Source: Flagellimonas olearia
Lineage (GTDB): Bacteria; Bacteroidota; Bacteroidia; Flavobacteriales; Flavobacteriaceae
Direction: 5' to 3'
DNA: 64,000 nucleotides
NCBI RefSeq assembly: GCF_009184425.1
Contig: NZ_WELG01000001.1
Coordinates: 723,033-787,032, forward strand
The translations under genes were made by a program, and so were the position numbers. The first letter of the stretch is position 1, and each line of letters opens with the position of its first letter. The notes beneath the pieces are model-generated. The model was given only the letters and a program-made list of their open reading frames with translations. It was not told where the DNA came from and made no database searches. Below, one piece after another: positions 26,530 through 35,344 of this stretch.

Positions 26530-27665
26530 AAATATTCTGCTTTGGTTAAAACTTCTTTTCCATTGCTGCTTTTCATGGCCAAGCATGAAAAATATAACTG
26601 CATGTAATCTTTACTGATTTTATCAATTGAAAATTGCTCTACATGTACTTTGGCATTCGCCGCGCAACTATCATAAAGTCCTTTATCCCTGGCCAATAGT
26701 ATCATGGCTTCCGCCAATTGGTTTGAATTGTCGACATCAACAAGAATGCCTTCTTTTCTGTCCCTGATGATTTCTTGGCATCCCGGAACTTTGGTGGTGA
26801 TGGAGGGAATGCCTGTGGCACAGGCCTCCAGTAAGACCCTTGAAAAGCCCTCCCTGTATGTTGGAAGAACAAATGCGCTGGAAATTTGAAGCCAATGGGG
26901 GATATCTGTTCTTGGGCCCAACCACTCCACATATTCTGAATATTCTTCCAATATTTGTTGATTGAGACGTTTGGAATTTTCTTCCAATGGGCCTATTAGC
27001 AAGAACTTGAATTTGTAACCTTGATCGGAACAGATTCTTGCGGCTTCCAAATAATTGATTACGCCTTTTTCGTAAACCAATCTGGCCACACAACAAAAAG
27101 TGAAGGTTTCTGACTGTTTTTTATGTGAACCAGTATATACGTCAAGCTCTATTCCACTTCCATAAATGAGTGAACTATTGGTCTCATTCACGAGGTGTTT
27201 GTTCAAAAAGAAGTCTCTATCTTGCTTATTTTGAAAAGTAGTATGGGTGACCCTATTGCGCACCAATCTATGAAAGGAGGCGTGGACTTTTCTTAATATT
27301 CTATTCTTTGGGCCATTTGACATGAAGATTGTCCCTAAGCCTGTTATGGTTCGCACAATTTTTGTGTTAGCACTCTTTAAGGCAAGTGGCACCAAAAAAG
27401 CGGGTTTGGTATCAAAAGTTTGGACAATGTCGAACTTTTCATTTCGGAAATAGCGGTTGTAGAACCAAAGAGTATGAATATCTGATATGGGGTTAAGCTT
27501 TCTGTTTAAGGCGTACTTTAGATAACGTATCTGCTTAGGGTATGTATAATCTGCTGACCCTATAATGGTCACATCAAAGCCGTTTTGCATCAACCGTTGA
27601 GCGAGGGGAATCCTCTTATGGGCATCCTCACCCCCGACTAAGCAAATTTTAACTTTGGTACGCAC
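26526..27665 (-). CDS. Glycosyltransferase family 4 (PglA-like)
   Basis: 379 aa GT-B protein starting at a GTG codon; no nearby ATG precedes the conserved VKICLVGGEDAHKRI segment. The donor-binding domain reads YREGFSRVLLEACATGIPSI, the GT4 E-x7-E motif. First gene of a minus-strand run (GT4, aminotransferase, PglC-like, acyltransferase, asnB). Such a position next to the initiating transferase suggests that it adds the second sugar. Confidence 0.86.
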   Translation of the reverse strand: MRTKVKICLVGGEDAHKRIPLAQRLMQNGFDVTIIGSADYTYPKQIRYLKYALNRKLNPISDIHTLWFYNRYFRNEKFDIVQTFDTKPAFLVPLALKSANTKIVRTITGLGTIFMSNGPKNRILRKVHASFHRLVRNRVTHTTFQNKQDRDFFLNKHLVNETNSSLIYGSGIELDVYTGSHKKQSETFTFCCVARLVYEKGVINYLEAARICSDQGYKFKFLLIGPLEENSKRLNQQILEEYSEYVEWLGPRTDIPHWLQISSAFVLPTYREGFSRVLLEACATGIPSITTKVPGCQEIIRDRKEGILVDVDNSNQLAEAMILLARDKGLYDSCAANAKVHVEQFSIDKISKDYMQLYFSCLAMKSSNGKEVLTKAEYL

Positions 27666-27862
27666 AATAGCTTTGATTTAGGTTTAAAGCAAATATCTAA
27701 ATTCTAAAAGATATAGAATTACATTAACCATAGGTTTTAGTTAAAATGAAGGTTTACCTTGTTATATTGTCACTTTAACGGGCCTTTATACTAGGGTAGG
27801 GTCATTTAAGCGATTAATAAACCGTTTTACCGATTTATCAGAGCTTGACTTGGGTTTATTTT

Positions 27863-27870
27863 TACATTTG
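27863..27870 (+). promoter_or_regulatory. Candidate -7 element (TACATTTG) upstream of the dehydratase gene
   Basis: TACATTTG matches TAnnTTTG and lies 22 bp before the ATG at 27892. If used, transcription begins after the upstream in-frame codon at 27850, so this site supports the shorter reading frame. Confidence 0.4.
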
Positions 27871-27891
27871 TTATGTACAAATTTTGCCCCT

Positions 27892-29841
27892 ATGAACTTC
27901 TTTAAAACTTTGCTATTTGAGAATATCGGGAGATATGGATCCAAACGAATGGTTCTTTTTATTGACCTATGTCTAATAGCACTGTCCTTTATTTTGGCCT
28001 ACTTCATACGTTTTAATCTGAGCTTTGATTTTGACGTGCAAAAACTTTGGACCCAATTGCCTGTGGTGCTTTCTCTTTTTTTGGTTTCTTTTTTGATTTC
28101 TGGAAGCTACAAGGGAGTTGTAAGGCATACTGGTATGAAGGATGTCTATGCAATTTTCAATGCTGTTTGCTTGGCAAGTATTGGTGCAATTGTAGTTGTT
28201 TTGCTCAATAGATATATGGATTTGGTATTGGATTTTACCATTCCTCTGTCAATTATTATTATAAACAGTTTGGTTTCCTTTATCGCTTTGACTGCATCTA
28301 GATATGTGTTTAAAATTTGCTATGAGAGTTTAATGAAGAGCGGCCATGACCCTGCTAAAAATATTATTTTGTACGGAGCTGGAGAATCAGGGATAATTAC
28401 ATACAATACATTGACCAATCATTCAAAGTTGCGGGTTAAGGTGGTAGGTTTTGTGGATAGTGATTTACAGAAAGTCGGAAAACATATCAATGGGGTAAAA
28501 GTATATGATAAGTCTATATTGACGGACGAGTTTGTCAGATACAATAATATCTCCGAAGTAATTTTTTCAATTCAGAATATAAGCCCCAAACAGTTGAGAA
28601 TTTTGGTAAATGAGATTGTTGATTTACCGGTTAAAGTGAAAATTGTTCCTCCAGTGGAAGACTGGATCAATGGGGAACTTAAAATCTCACAGATCAAGAG
28701 GGTGCAGATAGAGGATTTATTGGATCGCCCACCCATTGAGATAAGAAATAGTAAGGTGGCCAACGATTTTCAGAATAAAGTTATAATGGTTACTGGCGGG
28801 GCTGGATCAATTGGAAGCGAATTGGTAAGACAAATTTGTAAGTATAACTACAGAACACTCATTGTTGTTGACCAGGCCGAGTCCGCTCTTTACGATCTTC
28901 AACAAGAGTTGAAGCAATCTGGGTTCTATAATTTCATCCCCATTGTAGGTGATATACGTGACAAGAATAAAATGCGGGTCTTATTTGAGGAATATAGACC
29001 GGACAGAATCTTTCATGCAGCAGCCTACAAGCATGTCCCACTAATGGAACAAAATCCATATGAAGCTGTAAAAATCAATGTGGCGGGCACAAAGACCATA
29101 ACTGACTTAGCTGTTGATTTCAAGGTGGAAAAGTTTGTTTTTGTTTCAACGGATAAAGCAGTGAACCCAACCAATATCATGGGCGCATCCAAGCGTATTG
29201 CCGAAATGTATATAAGTTGTAGGCAACAGGATGGGTACACAAAATTTGTTACCACAAGATTTGGAAATGTTTTAGGGTCCAATGGTTCGGTGATACCTTT
29301 ATTTAGAAAGCAAATAGAAAAGGGAGGACCTTTGACCGTAACGCATAAGGAAATCACCAGATATTTTATGACTATTCCTGAGGCATCCCAATTGGTGTTG
29401 GAGGCTGGAGCAATGGGAATGGGTGGTGAAATATTTATTTTCGATATGGGAGAGTCGGTTAAAATAATGGACTTGGCAAAGAATATGATTCGCCTTTCCG
29501 GATTACATTACCCGGACGACATTGATATTAAAGTTACGGGCTTACGTCCCGGGGAAAAGCTTTATGAAGAACTGTTGGCCAATGGAGAGAACACACTTCC
29601 TACATACCACGATAAAATCATGATCAGTAAGGTTCGGGACATTGACTATAATACCACTAGAACATTGATTGAAGAACTTTGCATTTCAAATCTTTTCTTC
29701 AAAGACAATGTTGTCCAATTGATGAAAAAGATTGTACCGGAATATATATCCAACAATTCAGATTTTTGTAAATTGGACAACCAGAAAAAATTGGTTGGCA
29801 CCAAAAGTCATGAAAGTGAAATTCCCCAACTAAATAACTAA
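27892..29841 (+). CDS. WbpM/PglF/CapD-like UDP-GlcNAc 4,6-dehydratase, membrane form
   Basis: 649 aa from the ATG at 27892 (MNFFKTLLF). Four N-terminal membrane segments are followed by a first Rossmann-like domain (LYGAGESGI) and the catalytic SDR domain (VTGGAGSIGSELV). The active site has TDKAVNPTNIMGASKR, where methionine replaces the usual tyrosine before xxxK, as in FlaA1/WbpM-type dehydratases. It converts UDP-GlcNAc to a 4-keto-6-deoxy sugar, feeding the DegT aminotransferase. First gene of the plus-strand wza-wzc operon. Confidence 0.9.
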   Translation: MNFFKTLLFENIGRYGSKRMVLFIDLCLIALSFILAYFIRFNLSFDFDVQKLWTQLPVVLSLFLVSFLISGSYKGVVRHTGMKDVYAIFNAVCLASIGAIVVVLLNRYMDLVLDFTIPLSIIIINSLVSFIALTASRYVFKICYESLMKSGHDPAKNIILYGAGESGIITYNTLTNHSKLRVKVVGFVDSDLQKVGKHINGVKVYDKSILTDEFVRYNNISEVIFSIQNISPKQLRILVNEIVDLPVKVKIVPPVEDWINGELKISQIKRVQIEDLLDRPPIEIRNSKVANDFQNKVIMVTGGAGSIGSELVRQICKYNYRTLIVVDQAESALYDLQQELKQSGFYNFIPIVGDIRDKNKMRVLFEEYRPDRIFHAAAYKHVPLMEQNPYEAVKINVAGTKTITDLAVDFKVEKFVFVSTDKAVNPTNIMGASKRIAEMYISCRQQDGYTKFVTTRFGNVLGSNGSVIPLFRKQIEKGGPLTVTHKEITRYFMTIPEASQLVLEAGAMGMGGEIFIFDMGESVKIMDLAKNMIRLSGLHYPDDIDIKVTGLRPGEKLYEELLANGENTLPTYHDKIMISKVRDIDYNTTRTLIEELCISNLFFKDNVVQLMKKIVPEYISNNSDFCKLDNQKKLVGTKSHESEIPQLNN

Positions 29842-29853
29842 ATAGATACCTCA

Positions 29854-30618
29854 ATGTACCAAAAAGTAAAATTTGCATGCAGCATTGCTCTTGTATGCAT
29901 ACTGGCGTCATGTACGCCCTCCAAAGACGTTGTTTATTTCCAAGATGCAAGCCAATTTGAAACTTTGGTCGATAATAATACATTTACAACCAAGTTCAAA
30001 GTGGACGATTTATTGAGTATTCATGTTTCTACATTGGATCCAGAAGCCAGTGCGCCTTTTAATTTATTTAGAGGGGCAGAGGAAGGGGGCATGAGGGCCG
30101 AGCAGGTAAATTATTTGGTTGATAAAAATGGGGAGATAGACTTTCCCGTTATAGGAAAAGTAAAAATTATTGGACTTTCTCCAAGTGAAACGAGAGAGTT
30201 GTTACGTGAGAAATTGGCAGATTACCTTAAAGATCCAATTATAAACATAAGGATAAGAAATTTTACTGTTACCGTTATGGGGGCGGTCAATAGACCGGGA
30301 ACTTATTCCGTAAATGGGGAACAGATCACCATAATGGAAGCATTGGGGCTTGCAGGAGATATTAATATTAAAGGTAGAAGGGACAATGTAATGGTGCTTA
30401 GAGACTTTGATGGCACTAAAGTTTATAATAGAATAGACCTGAATAGCAAGGAAGCACTAAAATCCCCCGTCTATTACCTTACCCAAAACGACGTTGTGTA
30501 TGTTGAACCCAACAAATCAGGAAAGACAGCATCTAGTTTGGACCAACGAGCTTCAATAGCGGTTTCCGTGATATCAATTTTGATTACTTCCACTGTAGTT
30601 TTATTGACTAGAAATTAA
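29854..30618 (+). CDS. wza: Polysaccharide export outer-membrane lipoprotein (Wza/BexD family)
   Basis: 254 aa. Signal peptide with lipobox LASC (Cys20), the polysaccharide export (PES) domain (VDDLLSIHVSTLDPEA, then KNGEIDFPVIGKV) and SLBB-type segments (TVTVMGAVNRPGTYS). A C-terminal hydrophobic stretch (SIAVSVISILITSTVVLL) may be the membrane-crossing helix. It should form the outer-membrane exit channel. Shorter than E. coli Wza, as usual in Bacteroidota. 12 bp after the dehydratase and 40 bp before wzc. Confidence 0.9.
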   Translation: MYQKVKFACSIALVCILASCTPSKDVVYFQDASQFETLVDNNTFTTKFKVDDLLSIHVSTLDPEASAPFNLFRGAEEGGMRAEQVNYLVDKNGEIDFPVIGKVKIIGLSPSETRELLREKLADYLKDPIINIRIRNFTVTVMGAVNRPGTYSVNGEQITIMEALGLAGDINIKGRRDNVMVLRDFDGTKVYNRIDLNSKEALKSPVYYLTQNDVVYVEPNKSGKTASSLDQRASIAVSVISILITSTVVLLTRN

Positions 30619-30658
30619 TTCGTTTAGATTGTAAGTTTTATTATTTCTGTAAGATATT

Positions 30659-33019
30659 ATGGCCGACCCCAAATTTGACCTTAAGAGTATTTTAGATTCT
30701 TTCCTGAAACAGTGGAAATGGTTTCTTGTTAGTGTATTGGTGTTTATTTCATTGGCATTTTTATACATGAGATATTCAATTCCACAGTATAGTGCATCAG
30801 CCAAGATTCAAATTATTGAGGATAAGGGTGGAACATCTGAATTAAGTGTGTTAAAAGATTTGGATATTTTTTCTGGAGGAAAAACTCAAATTGAAGATGA
30901 GGTTGAAATTCTCATGTCACGTAGTAATTTGGTAGAGGTTGTCAAGAAATTAAAGCTGAACGTAAGATATTTTGTACTCGGAAATATACGAGACAGTGAA
31001 CTCTATGGAGGTAAATATCCGTTTAATATTAATTTTATTTCTCCAGATTCAATAGTGAACAAATCCACTCACCAGTTTTTTGTAGAGATTGTTTCCAGTA
31101 CTTCTTTTAAATACTCAGAAAGCGAAGATTCGCCGTTTAAGCAGTATGATTTTGGATCCAATGTTAAAACCAAAATAGGAGATGTAATATTGATTCCCAA
31201 TACGGAATACCTTGAATCTTATAGAAATCATCGCCTAAAAATTGTTGTGCGCCCAATACCTAAAGTGGCTTCTGGATACCGACAAAGATTGATGGTAAGT
31301 CAGGCCGCAGAATTTTCAAACATAATTAACATAGCGTTGGTCGACCCTGTAAAAGAAAGGGCTATAGATGTGATAGATGAGCTTGTTTTAACCAATAACG
31401 CAAATGCTGTTGCAGATAAAAAAGCAGTTGCAGACAGGACTTCCGCTTTCATCAATGATAGAATAGCTGAAATCTACACAGATCTCTCATCGGTTGATGA
31501 GTCTGCTGAAACCTTCAAAGAAAATAGGGGTATTGCGGACTTAGGTTCACAGAGTAGTGTTAATTTTAGCCAGAGTGCTGCAAGTGAGCAAGAGCTTCAA
31601 AGTGCAAATATCCAGCTGAATATTGCGAACTCAATGAAGGATTTGATTGGTGAGCAAGAAGGTTTTGATATTATTCCTACCAATGTTGGACTGGATGATT
31701 CAGGGATTTCAAATGCGGCCCAACGTTACAATGATTTGGTGGCACAAAGGAACAGATTACTGGAAAGTTCCAATGAGAAAAACCCAGTTATTGTAAAACT
31801 GGATCAACAATTGGAAGCTTTAAAGCGGGGGATGCAGTCTAGTTTGAATAATGTAACCAACAATTTGGATTTAAGGGTAAATAGCATAAGCAAGCAACTC
31901 TCCCAAATTAACTCAAGGATTTATGCAGCTCCAAGTAATGAAAGGGCCTTGAGGGATATTTCCAGACAACAGCAAACCACAGAGTCTCTATACCTGTACT
32001 TATTGCAGAAAAGGGAAGAGTCGCAAATAGCTTTTGCCTCTGCTTCCCCAAAATCAAAAATTGTGGATGCTGCATATGGATCTAATCAACCCATCTCCCC
32101 CAAACCAAAACTAATCTATTTGGGAGCAATTCTCGTTGGATTATTAATACCATCTTCCATAATCTATTTGAGGGATATTTTAGATAGCAAGATTCACAAC
32201 AAGTTGGATTTGGAGAACAACGCAGGTGATATCCCAGTACTTGCTGAAATCCCAAAAATTGGCAAGAAAGCCAGTAAATTGGTTAAAAAAGAAGACCGTT
32301 CCGTACTCGCGGAGTCCCTAAGGATTTTAAGGACCAACTTGGACTATATCCATAAGTCCAAGGGAAAAAGTGATAAAGCCAATATTATCTTTGTTACTTC
32401 CAGTGTCCCTGGAGAAGGAAAGACCCTGATATCTTCCAATTTGGCAAACATCTTTGCCAATACAGGTAAAAAAGTTTTGCTTATAGGAGCTGACATTAGG
32501 AACCCAAAATTATATACATTCTTTTCGGGAGATACTGACTCCACAGACAATAAGCCCAAAAGAGATGTGAAAATTGGGTTAACGGAATATTTGAGCAACC
32601 CAAGTGTACACTTGAAGGACATCATTAATCCTGCACAGGACCTGTATGGCAATGTAGATTTGATCTATTCAGGTAAAATACCGCCCAACCCTACAGAATT
32701 ACTTATGAACGACAGAATGGAAGAGTTGTTCAACGAAGTATCTGATGGGTATGATTATGTGGTAGTGGATACAGCCCCTCTGATGGTAGTTACTGATACG
32801 CTTCTGATCAGCGAGTATGCAAATCAAATACTATACGTGGTCAAAGCCGGGGTTACGGAAACAAAAGTGTTGGATTTTCCTTTGAAACTCAAAAAGGAAG
32901 GAAAACTCAAAAACCTCTCCTTCGTGGTCAACAATGTGAAACAGAACAACTTGGGGTACGGAGGGAAATACGGCTACGGATACGGCAAGACCATTAAAAA
33001 ATGGTGGAGCTTTGGTTAA
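30659..33019 (+). CDS. wzc: Wzc-like polysaccharide co-polymerase and tyrosine autokinase
   Basis: 786 aa. Two membrane segments (near residues 20-37 and 480-500) flank a large periplasmic, partly coiled-coil region with Wzz and GNVR-type parts. The cytoplasmic BY-kinase domain has Walker A PGEGKT (about 584-589), Walker A' LLIGADIRNP and Walker B VVVDTAPL (about 701-708). The tail has a tyrosine cluster (YGGKYGYGYGK), the autophosphorylation site of Wzc proteins. It controls chain length and export with Wza. Its cognate phosphatase gene converges from the other strand, with only 5 bp between the stops. Confidence 0.93.
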   Translation: MADPKFDLKSILDSFLKQWKWFLVSVLVFISLAFLYMRYSIPQYSASAKIQIIEDKGGTSELSVLKDLDIFSGGKTQIEDEVEILMSRSNLVEVVKKLKLNVRYFVLGNIRDSELYGGKYPFNINFISPDSIVNKSTHQFFVEIVSSTSFKYSESEDSPFKQYDFGSNVKTKIGDVILIPNTEYLESYRNHRLKIVVRPIPKVASGYRQRLMVSQAAEFSNIINIALVDPVKERAIDVIDELVLTNNANAVADKKAVADRTSAFINDRIAEIYTDLSSVDESAETFKENRGIADLGSQSSVNFSQSAASEQELQSANIQLNIANSMKDLIGEQEGFDIIPTNVGLDDSGISNAAQRYNDLVAQRNRLLESSNEKNPVIVKLDQQLEALKRGMQSSLNNVTNNLDLRVNSISKQLSQINSRIYAAPSNERALRDISRQQQTTESLYLYLLQKREESQIAFASASPKSKIVDAAYGSNQPISPKPKLIYLGAILVGLLIPSSIIYLRDILDSKIHNKLDLENNAGDIPVLAEIPKIGKKASKLVKKEDRSVLAESLRILRTNLDYIHKSKGKSDKANIIFVTSSVPGEGKTLISSNLANIFANTGKKVLLIGADIRNPKLYTFFSGDTDSTDNKPKRDVKIGLTEYLSNPSVHLKDIINPAQDLYGNVDLIYSGKIPPNPTELLMNDRMEELFNEVSDGYDYVVVDTAPLMVVTDTLLISEYANQILYVVKAGVTETKVLDFPLKLKKEGKLKNLSFVVNNVKQNNLGYGGKYGYGYGKTIKKWWSFG

Positions 33020-33024
33020 TATAA

Positions 33025-33768
33025 TCAATAAAAGGTTTGTATTGTATTTTCAATGATGGGAAGCAAAAGGTTTAGGTTGCTTCTGGATATTTTGGTTTCC
33101 TTGATGAGGGATAATTGCCTCATATTATGAACATCCGAACCCACATAGTCAATCAACCCGTCGCGCAATAGTTTCATGGCTGTTTTCTGAACCTCATTCC
33201 CATAGGCAAGTGGGTTAAGCGACTGAAGATTCAACTGAAACAAAATTCCTTGTCGCTTTAAGGAAGGGTAGATTTTGTACTTTCTATGGTAATACATATA
33301 GCGTTCGGGATGGGCAAATATTGGGAAATAGTTGTGCATGGCTATCTTATCAATGGCCTCGTTAAAATTCAGCGAAGGCTGTAGGTAGGACATCTCTATC
33401 AAAAGATATTCTCCTTTTAGGGCCATGACCTGCTCACTTTCCAGTAAATTTTCAAAATTGTCATCAATCATGTGCTCAGCCGCTGGTTCAAGCGAAATAT
33501 TGGCCATTTGCTTGGATATTATTTCATTCACAAGCAATTTATGGGCCGCATATATGGTGTTGGGGGTATTGTCGTAATGATTGTGCATGATATGGGGAGT
33601 GCAAACAAAAGTTGTAATACCCAGCTCAGAAAAACCGTTCAACAAGTTTATGGACTCTTTCACATTTTTGGCCCCATCATCTATACCGGGGAGTATATGG
33701 TTATGTATGTCCACCAAGCCATGCAGATAATCGGCCAAGAAGTATTTTTTTTGAAAAAAATGAAACAT
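33025..33768 (-). CDS. CpsB/YwqE-type PHP-fold tyrosine phosphatase
   Basis: 247 aa from the ATG at 33768 (MFHFFQKKYF). The frame extends upstream to 33864, but a good promoter lies at 33786-33820, inside that extension, so the shorter start is preferred. Metal-binding motif DIHNHILPGIDDGAKN (20-35), CTPHIMHN and FAHPERYMYY follow the PHP family. Dephosphorylates the Wzc tyrosine tail in related systems, allowing cycles of assembly and export. Confidence 0.87.
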   Translation of the reverse strand: MFHFFQKKYFLADYLHGLVDIHNHILPGIDDGAKNVKESINLLNGFSELGITTFVCTPHIMHNHYDNTPNTIYAAHKLLVNEIISKQMANISLEPAAEHMIDDNFENLLESEQVMALKGEYLLIEMSYLQPSLNFNEAIDKIAMHNYFPIFAHPERYMYYHRKYKIYPSLKRQGILFQLNLQSLNPLAYGNEVQKTAMKLLRDGLIDYVGSDVHNMRQLSLIKETKISRSNLNLLLPIIENTIQTFY

Positions 33769-33785
33769 GCTTAAAATTTGGAAAA

Positions 33786-33820
33786 CAAATATAAGGGATA
33801 TGTGAAACAGGCTACACAAA
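33786..33820 (-). promoter_or_regulatory. Promoter of the PHP phosphatase gene (TTTG-N23-TATATTTG)
   Basis: Reading the minus strand, TTTG (33820-33817) is followed after 23 bp by TATATTTG (33793-33786), a full match to TAnnTTTG, 17 bp before the ATG at 33768. Spacing is at the long end of the range for the group. Confidence 0.55.
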
Positions 33821-33865
33821 CCTTTCCCTATAAAAGAAGAGATTAAATAAAGAAAAGGGTACAAT

Positions 33866-33893
33866 TAAAAAGGCCAATCCAATGGATTGACCT
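33866..33893 (-). terminator. Minus-strand terminator-like hairpin with no obvious gene
   Basis: Minus strand: AGGTCAATCC, loop ATT, GGATTGGCCT (10 bp with one G-T pair), then TTTTT. No minus-strand gene is visible between it and the kinase start at 34031. Confidence 0.55.
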
Positions 33894-33999
33894 CTTCAGT
33901 GTTTTTCGGAAAAAGTTACACTACTTAATTCTTTATTAACTAAACTCAAGGGTAAAAATAAGGACTTGTACAGTAACTTGGGATTAACAAAAAAACAAA

Positions 34000-34021
34000 A
34001 AGATTAATGAAAGATTAATCT
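34000..34021. promoter_or_regulatory. Tandem 11-bp direct repeat upstream of the two-component genes
   Basis: AAGATTAATGA followed directly by AAGATTAATCT: a 9-bp match repeated with an 11-bp period, 9 bp before the kinase start. A further GATTAA lies at 33982. Direct repeats with about one helical turn period are typical OmpR-family sites, so autoregulation is possible. Confidence 0.4.
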
Positions 34022-34030
34022 ACTTAACCA

Positions 34031-35344
34031 ATGGGTAAATTGCTGGTGTTTTTTTACTTATTTCGCAATATGCTGACAAAGAGAAACGTATATGTTGTTG
34101 TTTTTGTGGTCTCTGTCATTGGACTTTTGGTAGTACAGTATCAATATTTGAAGGTAGGGCTGGGCTTGGCCCGGGTACAGTTTTCAAAAAAAATAGACGA
34201 AGCAAGAAGCCATATCAATGAGGAACTTTCCGAGTTCAATACGCTTTCCTATACCCTTGCCAATGCCATAACCAAGGATACTTCTGAAGTGAGAATCGGT
34301 TTGGACAGTCTGGAAAGAGCCTCACAGTTTTACCTGAATGATTACATATCCTATCAACTGGGCGTGTCGGGGATAGACGCTCCTTTCACATATGCCTTGT
34401 ATGCTAGGGATTCCACGCTATACCTTAGCTCTCAAAAGCCACATGTAAAGGGTAAGGACATACTCACCTATCCCATAAAAATTGAAGGGTATCTTCCCGA
34501 ACATCTACAAAAGGAAGTGATCTTGGAGCTGGGCTTTGAGGATATCAATACGTATTTCTACCGTCAGCTGAATGGTCTTACCATTCCAGGGCTGTTATTC
34601 CTTTTGGCTATTATAGTGGTAGTGTTTTGGGTGTTACGATCTTTTTATTGGCAGAGCAGTATCATTACCACTACCAACGATTTTATAAACAATCTTACCC
34701 ATGAGCTCAAGACCCCGGTATTTTCCATAGGCTTGGCAAGCAAAATACTGGAAGATGGTCTTCCGGAGGATAAGAAACCGGTTCTTGAACTCATACGCAG
34801 GGAAACAGATAGACTCAAACAACATATAGACAAGGTGTTGGAGTTGGCCAGCTTGGAATCGGGAAAAAAACTGATGCAGTTCGCCGAATTGGATTTTAGA
34901 CCTGAGCTTAACCGGATATGTGAGGATTTTAAAATGCTTGCACAGTATGAGAATACGGATTTTGAATATCAATTGGAAGAAGGTCCGTATCATATGCGCT
35001 TGGAAAAGTTCCATTTGGAAAACGCCATTCTCAACCTATTGGAAAATGCCAAAAAGTATGCGGACGACCCCAAAGTACGGTTAAAGGCCCATGTGCATCG
35101 AAGGAAGTTGATCATTGCCATTTCAGATAATGGACAAGGTATTTCAGAAAAGGAACGAAAACGGATTTTTAGAAAATACTATAGGGTGCAAAATGGTGGC
35201 CTACACAAAGTAAAGGGGCATGGTATTGGTTTGTCCTACGTGCAAAAAATTGTGCGGATGCACCATGGCCATATTAAAGTGGATAGTGAACTGGGAAAGG
35301 GGACTACGTTCACGCTTTCTTTTAACCTAACAAAAAATGGATAA
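34031..35344 (+). CDS. Membrane sensor histidine kinase
   Basis: 437 aa. One membrane segment near residues 19-37, a periplasmic domain to about 175, and a second segment (GLLFLLAIIVVVFWVL). The HisKA box has H224 in NLTHELKTPV. The HATPase domain shows N-box ENAILNLLENAKKYA and G-boxes ISDNGQGIS and VKGHGIGLSYV. The start at 34031 or the ATG 13 codons later are both possible. Overlaps the response regulator by 8 bp. The stimulus is unknown; position beside the capsule genes could mean envelope control. Confidence 0.9.
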   Translation: MGKLLVFFYLFRNMLTKRNVYVVVFVVSVIGLLVVQYQYLKVGLGLARVQFSKKIDEARSHINEELSEFNTLSYTLANAITKDTSEVRIGLDSLERASQFYLNDYISYQLGVSGIDAPFTYALYARDSTLYLSSQKPHVKGKDILTYPIKIEGYLPEHLQKEVILELGFEDINTYFYRQLNGLTIPGLLFLLAIIVVVFWVLRSFYWQSSIITTTNDFINNLTHELKTPVFSIGLASKILEDGLPEDKKPVLELIRRETDRLKQHIDKVLELASLESGKKLMQFAELDFRPELNRICEDFKMLAQYENTDFEYQLEEGPYHMRLEKFHLENAILNLLENAKKYADDPKVRLKAHVHRRKLIIAISDNGQGISEKERKRIFRKYYRVQNGGLHKVKGHGIGLSYVQKIVRMHHGHIKVDSELGKGTTFTLSFNLTKNG

